A stretch of 64,000 bases of DNA. Origin: an uncultured Bacteroidales bacterium (GTDB lineage Bacteria > Bacteroidota > Bacteroidia > Bacteroidales > UBA932). The notes beneath the pieces were generated by a model, which ran no database searches, was not told the DNA's origin, and saw only the letters and a program-made list of their open reading frames with translations. The position numbers and the translations under genes were made by a program. The stretch lies in assembly GCA_900316955.1 (NCBI GenBank), contig ONEX01000012.1, positions 39,971-103,970 of the forward strand, in the 5' to 3' direction. Below are positions 15,745 through 23,263 of this stretch, in pieces; within the stretch, counting starts at the first letter, position 1; every line of letters begins with the position of its first letter.

Positions 15745-18700
15745 TTCCCGCAAATATACGTCAAATTCTCCGGAACGCCCGCACAGCGGGCGGCCGTCAG
15801 GTACTTTTCTTCGTCTTCCTCATAGGCCGTCACGCGCATTTCAGGATGCGTCAGGGCCACGAGGAGGGCATATACGCCGCAGCCGGCTTCCGGGATGACC
15901 AGCGAATCCCCCGTCAGGGCATCGACCCGGGCGATGGTCTCCGGGGTAAGCGTTTTCCGGCATTCCACATCGGCCTCATGCCCCTTGTACAGGTACTGGT
16001 ACCGGACATAAGGAGCGTTGTACGCTGCCGTCTCGCGTTCGCGGCGGATGCGGGCATACTCACGCTCGTAGTCGTGGCGGACCTTCCGGGTGAACGCGGC
16101 GATGTCGCCTTCCGGCACCTCGAACCGCTCGCCCACCTCCATGTACAGCCCGGCTTTCCGCAGGAGGAAATCATGCTTGGGCAAGGCGTAGCCGAAGCCG
16201 TGGATGTAGAGGGGCAGGATGGGCAGTCCCAGTTCCCGGGCGGAGACGAAGGCGCCCCGGTGGAAGCGTTGGATCCGGCAGTCCGGGCTCCGCGTCCCCT
16301 CCGGGAAAATGACGATGGAATAGCCCCGCGCCACGAGGTCCTTCATATGGGCGAGGTTCTTCTCCAGCCCTTCCATCACCGGGTAGAACTCTGCCTTCCG
16401 GATCAGATAGCCGTAGAACGGACTGTTCCAGACCCATTCGTTCGTCATGAGGATTACCTTCGGATGCAGGGCGATGATGGGCAGGATGTCGAAGTGAGAC
16501 TGGTGGTTGCAGATATACACCGCCGGCTTGGAGAAATCCTCCCCGTGCGGATTGGAAAGCGTGTACGGGCAGCCCGGAATGCCTTTCATCGCGAGCCGCG
16601 CCGTCTTCATCAGGCCGCGGCGGTACTTTTCCCGCTTGCGGGGCGTGGGACCGCCCAGGAACAGGAAGAAGGTCCATACCGTGAGTCCCAGCATCGCCAG
16701 GAGGAACACGAGGAAGATGTAGCCGGTCCGAAGGGAGCGCCCCAGCGTCCAGGCCACCTTGCGCGGCTGGCCTTTCTTCGTCGTCAGGAAACGGAACACC
16801 AGCGGCGGCAGGTAGTAGGCCATCGCCACCACGGTGAACATGCCCACGATGGTCACGGCCGCCAGCGACCGCAGGGCCGGATGCTTCGCCACGATAAGGG
16901 CGCCGATGCCGATGAACATGATGAGGGCCGACAGGACCACGGCGTTCTTGAACGACCGCAGGATCTTCTTTCCCGTCGCGTATTCGTACATCAACCCCTC
17001 GGTGATGAAGATGGAATAGTCGTCCCCCTGACCGAAGATGAAGGTCGCGAGGATGATATTGACAATGTTGAACTGCAGGCCGAACAGGCGCATCGTTCCG
17101 AGGATCCAGATCCAGCCCACCGCGAGCGGCAGGAAAGCGGTGACGCCCATCGTCAGGCCCAGGGACAGGCACAGGAAGAAAAAGACGATGACGCTGCACA
17201 GGAGCCCGATCCGGTCGAAATCCTCCGACAGCATCCGTGCCAGCGTCCCCGACACATCATCCACCGTGAAACAGAACGCCCCCGCCGGCAGCGCCGCCCG
17301 CAACGACTCCACCTCATTCCGGGCTCCTCCCTCATTCCGGGCTTGACCCGGAATCTCCTTCACCTTCAGGTAATTGACCACCTGCACCTTCTCCTCCCCC
17401 GGCAGGTACATCGCCGTTCCCAGCGTCCCGGTGATCGGCGCGAAATAGTCCACCTCCTGCACCGTCCAATCCGTATCCAGGAGGTCGAAGAAAGGCTGGA
17501 AGGCATGGGCCGTGAAACCGGCCTTCAGGCCCGCGTCGATGATGCGGTCCGACAGGTCGGGATGGGCCTCCAGGAAGGCGTTCCAACGGCCGAGGCGCGC
17601 CGCCTGCGCTGTCTTCGAAGGCAGGAAAGTACCGAGGCCGGAGAAGTCGGTTGCTGAGCTTGTCGAAGCAACCGACGCACCGTCGCACACGACGGCTTGA
17701 AGCGCCTCATTGCATTGCAGCGCTTCCTCCGCCGTCGCGCCGGAAGCCACCACATACACCGTCGAGGCGCCATCGGCCGAGGCGCCCATTTCCTCCAGGA
17801 GGGCGAAGCCGCGCTCCTGCTCCGGCGTCATGTAGTTGATGTGGTGCATGTCCGCGTCGAAGGAGATGCCCCGGCTGAACCAGAAGAGGACGGCCGTCAC
17901 GGCGAGGAAGCCGAGGAAAACCCACCTGCGGGCCTTCGGGGCCAGGTGGATGTGCCGGTCGAAGTCCAGTTTGACGGTGTTCCGGGGACGGGAAGCCGCC
18001 GGCACGAGGACCGGCAGGAACACCAGCACGAACAGGATCGTCCCCACCAGCATCATCGCGCCGATGAAGCCGAAATCGTGCAGGGCCTCGGCCTTCAGCA
18101 GCAGCAGCGACAGGAAGGCGCCTACGGTGGTGATGTTGCCCACCAGGAGCGGATTGACCTGGTCCGCGAGGGCCTTGCGCTTGTCGGGCTGGTATTTCAG
18201 ATGGTCCACATAGTGGAGCGGGTAGTTCACGGCGATGCCGATGATCATGGACCCGATGCCCAGGACAATCAGCGACACCGAGCTCTTGAAGAGGGCGATG
18301 ATGCCGAGGGCGAACAGGGCGCCGGCGAGGATGGACACGAGGATCCAGAAGACGTCCGTAAAGCGTTTATAGCTGAGCCACAGGACGACACAGATGAGGA
18401 TCGCCGCGAGGGCCAGGGCCAGGAAGGAGTCTTTCTTGATGCGGGAAGCATTCTCCACGGCCACCTCGGGGCCGCCCGTCGAGGTGATGCGGAGGTCCGG
18501 GAACTGCGCCGCCGTCCGCGTCTTGACCGTGTCCGTCAAGGCTTTCAGGTCCGCATTCCGGCCGGACTCGGTGCTGCCGAAGGGGGAATTGAACAGGATG
18601 ACGCCGGTACGGCCGTCGCCCGTGAACAGGAATCCGTCCTCCACCCGGCTTTTCGTCGCCGGGTTCAGCGCTTCCAGTCGCTGAAGTACCGGAGAGAACA

Positions 18701-19229
18701 GGCCCAGTGGATCGCTGCGGAGGTATTGGGAGGTAAAGCTCGAACCCATCGAGTAGAAGCTCCGTTCGTTGTCCGCCATCCGCGCCTCCACATAGCCGGG
18801 CACGGCCAGGAGGGAGTCCATGCGGGCGTAATCGGCCTCCGTCAGGAAATAGGGCCAGTTGGAACGGATGAAGCCGAAGACTTCCTCCACGGCGCCCGCA
18901 TCGGCAGAAACCTGGAGGTCCGGGACCAGCGCGGCGGTGTCGGCCTCGGCCCAGATCTCGCCGAAGGCCGTCATCGCGTCCATCACGCGGTCGGGATCCT
19001 CGGTCTCCGATTCGAAGAAAACGGCCATCCGGTCCTGCCCGAGGCGGTTATAGACCTCGGAATAGCGCTTGCTTTCCGCGCTTTGCGGCAGGAAGGCGGA
19101 GATGTCCTCCTCGTAATGCATCCGCAGGGCGGAGAGGGTGCCGAGCCCCAGGAGGAAAGCCATGAGGGAGATGGCCAGCCCCTTGCGCGCCGACAGCCAG
19201 TCGTAAATATGCAGGATGAGCTTTTTCAT
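15729..19229 (-). CDS. MMPL/RND exporter fused to lysophospholipid acyltransferase and a short methyltransferase-like tail
   Basis: 1166 residues from the ATG at 19229 (ATGA overlap with the GT2 stop). Residues 1 to about 830 form an MMPL exporter with two six-TM bundles and two periplasmic loops. An acyltransferase follows, with NHQSHFD (908-914) and FPEGTRS (975-981). The tail from about 1095 has a SAM-binding-like segment (IPEAGCGVYALL) but stops about 70 residues later. Two in-frame repeat-derived segments lie near residues 523 and 632. The exporter is the kind found in aryl-polyene and flexirubin loci, where it moves the lipid-pigment toward the outer membrane. The 3' end overlaps the next gene's promoter and start. 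Confidence 0.9.
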   Translation of the reverse strand: MKKLILHIYDWLSARKGLAISLMAFLLGLGTLSALRMHYEEDISAFLPQSAESKRYSEVYNRLGQDRMAVFFESETEDPDRVMDAMTAFGEIWAEADTAALVPDLQVSADAGAVEEVFGFIRSNWPYFLTEADYARMDSLLAVPGYVEARMADNERSFYSMGSSFTSQYLRSDPLGLFSPVLQRLEALNPATKSRVEDGFLFTGDGRTGVILFNSPFGSTESGRNADLKALTDTVKTRTAAQFPDLRITSTGGPEVAVENASRIKKDSFLALALAAILICVVLWLSYKRFTDVFWILVSILAGALFALGIIALFKSSVSLIVLGIGSMIIGIAVNYPLHYVDHLKYQPDKRKALADQVNPLLVGNITTVGAFLSLLLLKAEALHDFGFIGAMMLVGTILFVLVFLPVLVPAASRPRNTVKLDFDRHIHLAPKARRWVFLGFLAVTAVLFWFSRGISFDADMHHINYMTPEQERGFALLEEMGASADGASTVYVVASGATAEEALQCNEALQAVVCDGASVASTSSATDFSGLGTFLPSKTAQAARLGRWNAFLEAHPDLSDRIIDAGLKAGFTAHAFQPFFDLLDTDWTVQEVDYFAPITGTLGTAMYLPGEEKVQVVNYLKVKEIPGQARNEGGARNEVESLRAALPAGAFCFTVDDVSGTLARMLSEDFDRIGLLCSVIVFFFLCLSLGLTMGVTAFLPLAVGWIWILGTMRLFGLQFNIVNIILATFIFGQGDDYSIFITEGLMYEYATGKKILRSFKNAVVLSALIMFIGIGALIVAKHPALRSLAAVTIVGMFTVVAMAYYLPPLVFRFLTTKKGQPRKVAWTLGRSLRTGYIFLVFLLAMLGLTVWTFFLFLGGPTPRKREKYRRGLMKTARLAMKGIPGCPYTLSNPHGEDFSKPAVYICNHQSHFDILPIIALHPKVILMTNEWVWNSPFYGYLIRKAEFYPVMEGLEKNLAHMKDLVARGYSIVIFPEGTRSPDCRIQRFHRGAFVSARELGLPILPLYIHGFGYALPKHDFLLRKAGLYMEVGERFEVPEGDIAAFTRKVRHDYEREYARIRRERETAAYNAPYVRYQYLYKGHEADVECRKTLTPETIARVDALTGDSLVIPEAGCGVYALLVALTHPEMRVTAYEEDEEKYLTAARCAGVPENLTYICGKCEES
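15751..15758 (-). promoter_or_regulatory. Internal TAnnTTTG -7 box of the esterase-ligase-acyltransferase-racemase unit
   Basis: Minus strand TATATTTG inside the last codons of the MMPL fusion, with six bases to the esterase ATG at 15744. It splits the long gene run into two transcription units. Confidence 0.55.
17334..17354. repeat. Palindromic repeat ATTCCGGG...CCCGGAAT inside the MMPL gene
   Basis: A 21-bp element with 8-bp arms, identical (reverse complement) to the copy at 57016-57036. A half copy (CATTCCGGGCTCC) lies just before it at 17315-17327. It is read in frame as a PGQARNE-type peptide in a periplasmic loop of the exporter. Confidence 0.85.
17646..17676. repeat. Palindromic repeat with 11-nt loop inside the MMPL gene
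   Basis: Perfect 10-bp arms (GTCGGTTGCT / AGCAACCGAC) around the loop GAGCTTGTCGA. The same architecture with a one-base loop change occurs in hutI at 39852-39882. In frame here. Confidence 0.8.
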
Positions 19230-19936
19230 CGGCCCAGGAGCATCCGGGGATAACCGTAGACCAGGGCGAGCACGCACAGGACGGTGTTCAGCACGCTGAT
19301 CCGGAAGAAATCGGCGAAGGGCCGGAAATGGGACACGCGGTCCTCGGGATAGTACACCCGCACCGGGACCGGGACGATCCGGAGGTTCTTCCAGGCGGAG
19401 AAGACGAGCAGCGCGAGTTCCGCCTCATACCGGGCGGTCAGGAGTTTCAGGGGCGGGAGGTCCTCCAGCGGGTAGATGCGGAAGCCCGTCTGCGTATCCG
19501 GGAGTTTCCGTCCGGTCTGGACGGTGAACCAGAAGTTCGAGAACTTGTTCGCGAAGGTGTTGCCCGAAGGCATTCCCTCCGCCGTGAGGTTGCGGCTGCC
19601 GATGACGAGCGTCCGCTCCCCCGCCGCGGCGACGAGCGCCGGGATGTCGGCGGGATCGTGCTGGCCGTCGGCGTCCAGGGTCAGCGCGAAACGGTAGCCC
19701 TGCTTCCGCGCGGCTTCCAGGCCGGTCTTGAGGGCCCGGCCCTTGCCCTTGTTCTTTTCGTGTCGAAGGACCTGGATGTCCAGACCCGCCAGTTTCTCCG
19801 CCGTGTCGTCCGTGCTGCCGTCGTCCACGACGATCACCGGAAGGCCCTGCGCGAGGACGCCGCGGACCACGTCCGCGACTGTCCCGCCGTTATTGAACGT
19901 CGGGATGACGGCGCAGATATGACGGGGATCGGTCAC
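19226..19936 (-). CDS. Family 2 glycosyltransferase (DPM/DPG synthase-like)
   Basis: 236 residues from a GTG at 19936, chosen because it gives the same 4-base stop/start overlap (GTGA) as its neighbours and puts the GT-A fold at the N terminus; an ATG 27 bases upstream is possible. Motifs: IPTFNN (11-16), VVDDGSTD (36-43) and DADGQHDP (88-95). Short hydrophobic C-terminal stretch (VLNTVLCVLALVYGY). It transfers a sugar to a lipid carrier or to the lipid product. GT2 enzymes are regular members of aryl-polyene and related loci. Confidence 0.85.
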   Translation of the reverse strand: MTDPRHICAVIPTFNNGGTVADVVRGVLAQGLPVIVVDDGSTDDTAEKLAGLDIQVLRHEKNKGKGRALKTGLEAARKQGYRFALTLDADGQHDPADIPALVAAAGERTLVIGSRNLTAEGMPSGNTFANKFSNFWFTVQTGRKLPDTQTGFRIYPLEDLPPLKLLTARYEAELALLVFSAWKNLRIVPVPVRVYYPEDRVSHFRPFADFFRISVLNTVLCVLALVYGYPRMLLGR

Positions 19937-20283
19937 GCCACGGTCAGGCTCATTTTGGCACAAAGGGTATCTCCGGACAGGATCTCGACGGTCCGCTCGC
20001 TTCCTTCCCCGCCCAGGTTGAACCGGAGTTCCGTCCCCTCGGCCGGGATGATCGGGCTCGTGAACTTGATGTTCTTCGCCCCCACGAGCTGCACGCTGTC
20101 GTCATGGCCGACCTGATCGGCCATCTCTGCGATCAGTTCCAGTGCAATCTCCACCAGGCACACGCCCGGCGTGATGGGATAGCCCGGGAAATGCCCCTGA
20201 TAAACAGGGCTTTCCGGCAGCAGGCGGACGGTCGCGCCGGCCGCATCGACCGCGATGGTCTCGTAGAGGATTCCCTGCAGCAT
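19933..20283 (-). CDS. 3-hydroxyacyl-ACP dehydratase, hotdog fold (FabZ/ApeI-like)
   Basis: 116 residues from the ATG at 20283, one base after the LolA stop (TAAGATG). The hotdog motif GHFPGYPITPG (30-40) carries catalytic H31, followed by the hotdog helix with an acidic residue (LVEIALELIAE). It dehydrates 3-hydroxyacyl-ACP intermediates during stepwise elongation. Its presence beside MMPL, LolA and GT2 genes, away from fab genes, points to a dedicated polyene or aryl-lipid pathway. No ketosynthase, ketoreductase or ACP is in the window. Confidence 0.85.
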   Translation of the reverse strand: MLQGILYETIAVDAAGATVRLLPESPVYQGHFPGYPITPGVCLVEIALELIAEMADQVGHDDSVQLVGAKNIKFTSPIIPAEGTELRFNLGGEGSERTVEILSGDTLCAKMSLTVA

Positions 20284-20284
20284 C

Positions 20285-20806
20285 TTACTGTTTTTCAAAG
20301 AGTTTGGCATCCACCGGCCGGTTCACGACGAGGTCCTTGAACTCCAGCTGCGTCCAGTCGCCGTCCGGCGTGATGAGGAGGGCGGACTGGATCCGGAGGG
20401 TCTGCTTGTCGGCATGGACGATGATCTCCCGGAACAGGGACTTGAGGTCCCGGCGGACCGGCACCAGCTTCACGGCGAGGTCCTCCCCTTCCAGGGCGGT
20501 CGCGGTGAAATCTTTCTCCGTGGGCATCCGGAAACGGCGTCCGGCGATGGCCAGTTCCCCGCTGGAGATGAACACGCTCGGATAGGGTTTCAGCACCTCC
20601 CAGCGGATGCGGTCGGGGCTCGCGAGCACCATCCGGCCCTCGCTCTTGAGATCCTTGGTGAGCATCGAACTGTGCCGCGTCTGGGTGAAGGACGCCTGCA
20701 GCGTCTCGTAGGTATTGGCCGCCTTCAGGCGGTCCAGGATGCTCTCCTGGGCCGATGCGGCCAGCGCGAGCGCCAGGCCGGCCAGTATGAGGAGCCAGCG
20801 TTTCAT
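20285..20806 (-). CDS. LolA-like outer-membrane lipoprotein/lipid carrier
   Basis: 173 residues from the ATG at 20806 (ATGA overlap with the transporter stop). Signal peptide 1-19 (ALAASAQ). The mature part has the open-barrel pattern: QASFTQTRHSSMLTK, MVLASPDRIRWEV and a C-terminal beta-meander. LolA-like proteins in aryl-polyene operons are thought to carry the lipid across the periplasm to the outer membrane. A second LolA copy near lipid genes is expected to be pathway-specific rather than the housekeeping one. Confidence 0.85.
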   Translation of the reverse strand: MKRWLLILAGLALALAASAQESILDRLKAANTYETLQASFTQTRHSSMLTKDLKSEGRMVLASPDRIRWEVLKPYPSVFISSGELAIAGRRFRMPTEKDFTATALEGEDLAVKLVPVRRDLKSLFREIIVHADKQTLRIQSALLITPDGDWTQLEFKDLVVNRPVDAKLFEKQ

Positions 20807-21156
20807 CGGGCGATCAGGACACAGCCGGAAATGACCAGGAACACGCCGAGCCACTGCACCCAGTTCACCTGCTCATGGAACACGAGGATGGCGGCCACCA
20901 TCCCGAACGCATAGCTCAGACAGGAAAGCGGGTACGCGATGCTGAAGGGGAAATGCTTCAGGATGTACAGCCACAGCACCGTAGCGACGCCGAAGGAGAT
21001 GCCGCAGAACAGGAACCACCAGTTGGTGAGCTGGCTCTTGAAGAACGACCAGGTCCAGCTGAAAGGCCCCGACGCGGCCAGGCCCAGCTTCAGCAAGACC
21101 TGCCCTCCGCAAAGGAACACGCTTTGCGTGACGGCAAGGATGACGAGTTTCCACAT
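20803..21156 (-). CDS. Four-TM DMT/EamA-type half transporter
   Basis: 117 residues from the ATG at 21156, with four hydrophobic segments at about 2-22, 38-58, 63-83 and 92-115. This is half an EamA unit, similar in size to ArnE/ArnF and SMR proteins. ArnEF-like proteins flip undecaprenyl-linked sugars, so with the GT2 gene two positions downstream it could flip a glycosyl-lipid donor; that is inference. It is the first gene of the unit, and the TATTTTTG box ends 7 nt before its ATG. Confidence 0.75.
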   Translation of the reverse strand: MWKLVILAVTQSVFLCGGQVLLKLGLAASGPFSWTWSFFKSQLTNWWFLFCGISFGVATVLWLYILKHFPFSIAYPLSCLSYAFGMVAAILVFHEQVNWVQWLGVFLVISGCVLIAR

Positions 21157-21163
21157 AATTATA

Positions 21164-21171
21164 CAAAAATA
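21164..21171 (-). promoter_or_regulatory. TAnnTTTG -7 box of the exporter/LolA unit
   Basis: Minus strand TATTTTTG, seven bases before the ATG at 21156. It lies between this unit and the terminator of the preceding gene. Confidence 0.6.
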
Positions 21172-21191
21172 CGGAATCCCCCTCACAATTG

Positions 21192-21223
21192 CAAAAAACG
21201 GGCGGTCCCGAAGGGCCGCCCGT
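21192..21223 (-). terminator. Rho-independent terminator of the EF-hand-loop protein gene
   Basis: Stem ACGGGCGG / CCGCCCGT (21198-21205 and 21216-21223) extended by CCC/GGG around a GAA loop. On the minus strand a T-run follows. Confidence 0.85.
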
Positions 21224-21243
21224 CAAATTCCCAGGAAACCGGA

Positions 21244-21774
21244 TTACTTCTTCTTGCCGAAGATGCCGCCCAGCACGCTGCCGGCGATGCTGCCGAGCAC
21301 GCTGCCGCCGGCCGGCTTCTGCGCAGAGGCCGCGCCACCGCCCAGCACGCCGCCGAGGACGCTGCCGAGGATGCTGCCGCTGCTGCCCTTGAGGGTGAGG
21401 AGGACGTCGTTCAGGTCCACGTCGCCGTCACCGTCCTGGTCCTTGATGATGTTCTTCAGGCCGCCCATGATCTTGGGGATGAAGGCGAGGAGCGCGGCGC
21501 CGGCGGCGCCGAGTTTGAGCTTGGAGAGGACGTTGGAGTTGAAGATGTTGCCGGCGAGCGCCGTGACCGGGCTCTTGGCCGCGTCGGCCTGGCCGGTCAG
21601 GAGCCCCTTGATCTGATCGAGACCGCCCGGGGCCGTCGCCGTCTTGGCGAGGGAGCCGAGGATGGAATCGGAAAGCCCGCCGAGGACCTGCTGCTGGAGG
21701 TTCTGGGGGATCTGGATGTTGCTGCCCGCAACATTCTTGGTCACCTGCTGGAGGATGATGTCACTGAGATTCAT
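21244..21774 (-). CDS. EF-hand/dockerin-loop protein with glycine-zipper tail (DUF937-like)
   Basis: 176 residues, no signal peptide. The N-terminal half is helical, like DUF937 proteins. A single canonical calcium loop lies at 112-123 (DQDGDGDVDLND, acidic residues at loop positions 1, 3, 5, 7, 9 and 12). The tail has repeated GSVLGSIAGSVLGG glycine-zipper motifs that could insert in or cross a membrane. One loop alone is not a dockerin, which needs two. No neighbour hints at function. It has its own terminator. Confidence 0.7.
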   Translation of the reverse strand: MNLSDIILQQVTKNVAGSNIQIPQNLQQQVLGGLSDSILGSLAKTATAPGGLDQIKGLLTGQADAAKSPVTALAGNIFNSNVLSKLKLGAAGAALLAFIPKIMGGLKNIIKDQDGDGDVDLNDVLLTLKGSSGSILGSVLGGVLGGGAASAQKPAGGSVLGSIAGSVLGGIFGKKK

Positions 21775-21851
21775 ACTGTATTGGAATTAGTGTTTTGTGT
21801 TTTCAGTCAGGCAAATATAATGAAAAATCGGACATGATATCCGCAGGGTAC

Positions 21852-21880
21852 AAAAAAAAAGACAACCTTTCGGCTGTCTT
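21852..21880 (-). terminator. Terminator of the tRNA-Lys pair
   Basis: Stem AAGACAACC / GGCTGTCTT (one G-T pair) around a 4-nt loop, followed on the minus strand by a run of nine Ts. It lies 7 bp past the encoded CCA of the second tRNA. Confidence 0.88.
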
Positions 21881-21886
21881 CATTTC

Positions 21887-21962
<76 letters not shown>

Positions 21963-21996
21963 GTTTCAGTATGTCCGGAAGACTCGCTTCCGCTTG

Positions 21997-22069
21997 TGAC
22001 CCGTTCGGGGCTCGAACCCGAGACCCCAACATTAAAAGTGTTGTGCTCTACCAACTGAGCTAACGAGTC
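21997..22069 (-). tRNA. tRNA-Lys (UUU)
   Basis: 73 nt without an encoded CCA, so it depends on the CCA-adding enzyme. Acceptor GACTCGT pairs with ACGGGTC (one G-U), the anticodon loop is CTTTTAA (anticodon UUU), and the T arm is TCGGG-TTCGAGC-CCCGA. First of the tandem pair; the two isoacceptors differ in whether CCA is encoded. Confidence 0.95.
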
Positions 22070-22094
22070 CTCCTTGTTTTCCCAAACGGGATTG

Positions 22095-22102
22095 CAAAGG
22101 TA
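22095..22102 (-). promoter_or_regulatory. TAnnTTTG -7 box of the tRNA-Lys operon
   Basis: Minus strand TACCTTTG, 25 nt upstream of the 5' end of the first tRNA. Confidence 0.6.
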
Positions 22103-22132
22103 GTCATTATTTTTGATTCCGCAAGGATTTTT

Positions 22133-23182
22133 TTAATTTTTTTCGGAAGAAAATTCCTTGATCCGCTGCTCCTCGGAGAGGCGGCACACGAGCAGGCGGT
22201 CCGCCGATTCCGCAACGATATATCCTTCAAGACCTTCCACCACGACGGTCTTTTCGCTGGCCGTGTGGACGAAACAATCCTTGCAGCCGAACAGGCGGAC
22301 GTCGCCGCCCACGACGGTGTTCCCGTCGGCGTCGGGTTCGATGTGCGTCTTGATGGACCCCCAGCTTCCGAGGTCGCTCCAGGCGTAGTCCCCCGCGATG
22401 ACGTAGATGTTCCGGGACTTCTCCATCACGGCATAGTCGATGGAGATCTTTTCGCAGGTGGGGAACAGTTTCCGCAGGACGGACGTTTCCGCGTCGGTGA
22501 ACAGGGCGGGCGCGATAGTGTCCATGACGCCGGCGATCTGCGGCGCGTAGGCGCGCAGCTGGCGGGTGATGGTCTTCACGTTCCAGATGAAGATGCCCGC
22601 ATTCCAGAAGTAGTGTCCATCGGCCAGATAGGCCTCCGCCGTCGCGGCATCCGGTTTTTCCTTGAAGGCCGACACTTTCACGACCTCGCCCGGCACGGCC
22701 TCGGCCGCGTAAATGTAGCCGTAGCCGGTCTCCGGACGCGTCGGGGTAATGCCCACGGTGACGATGGCGTCGGTCCCGTCCGTCACGGCAAGGGCTTTCC
22801 GGATGGCGTCGGCAAACGCGTCAGTCTTGAGCACCAGGGCGTCGGCCGGGGTGACGACGATGTTGGCGGCGGGATAGCGCTGGGCGATCTTCCAGCAGGC
22901 GTAGGCGATGCAGGGCGCCGTGTTCCGGGCCTCCGGCTCCGCCAGGATCTGGTCGGCGGGAATGTCCGGCAGCTGTTCCCGGACGAGGTCCACATACTTC
23001 TCGGACGTGACCACCCAGAACTTGTCCGGGGCGCACACGGGCAGGAAGCGCTCCACCGTCAGCTGGATGAGCGACTTGCCGACCCCGAGGATGTCGATGA
23101 ACTGCTTCGGGCGTTCCGGCGTGGAGAGCGGCCACAGACGGCTGCCGATGCCGCCGGCCATGATGACGACGTGGGTATCCAT
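22133..23182 (-). CDS. manC: Mannose-1-phosphate guanylyltransferase
   Basis: 349 residues. The nucleotidyltransferase signature is MAGGIGSRLWPLSTPERPKQ (8-27), with the FKEKP motif and WNAGIFIW further on. It makes GDP-mannose from mannose-1-phosphate and GTP, feeding surface glycans and GDP-fucose. The protein lacks the C-terminal isomerase domain of bifunctional ManC/AlgA, so it is the single-function form. Divergent from the GH109 gene with an 81-bp shared intergenic region. Confidence 0.9.
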   Translation of the reverse strand: MDTHVVIMAGGIGSRLWPLSTPERPKQFIDILGVGKSLIQLTVERFLPVCAPDKFWVVTSEKYVDLVREQLPDIPADQILAEPEARNTAPCIAYACWKIAQRYPAANIVVTPADALVLKTDAFADAIRKALAVTDGTDAIVTVGITPTRPETGYGYIYAAEAVPGEVVKVSAFKEKPDAATAEAYLADGHYFWNAGIFIWNVKTITRQLRAYAPQIAGVMDTIAPALFTDAETSVLRKLFPTCEKISIDYAVMEKSRNIYVIAGDYAWSDLGSWGSIKTHIEPDADGNTVVGGDVRLFGCKDCFVHTASEKTVVVEGLEGYIVAESADRLLVCRLSEEQRIKEFSSEKN

Positions 23183-23234
23183 AGTTTTTTCGGATTGCGA
23201 GGCCGCAAGATAGCTATTTTTCGCCGAAAAACCT

Positions 23235-23242
23235 TATCTTTG
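23235..23242 (+). promoter_or_regulatory. TAnnTTTG -7 box of the GH109 gene
   Basis: TATCTTTG, 21 nt upstream of the ATG at 23264, in the divergent manC/GH109 gap. Confidence 0.65.
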
Positions 23243-23263
23243 ATTTTCAAAGACCAAATCCAT

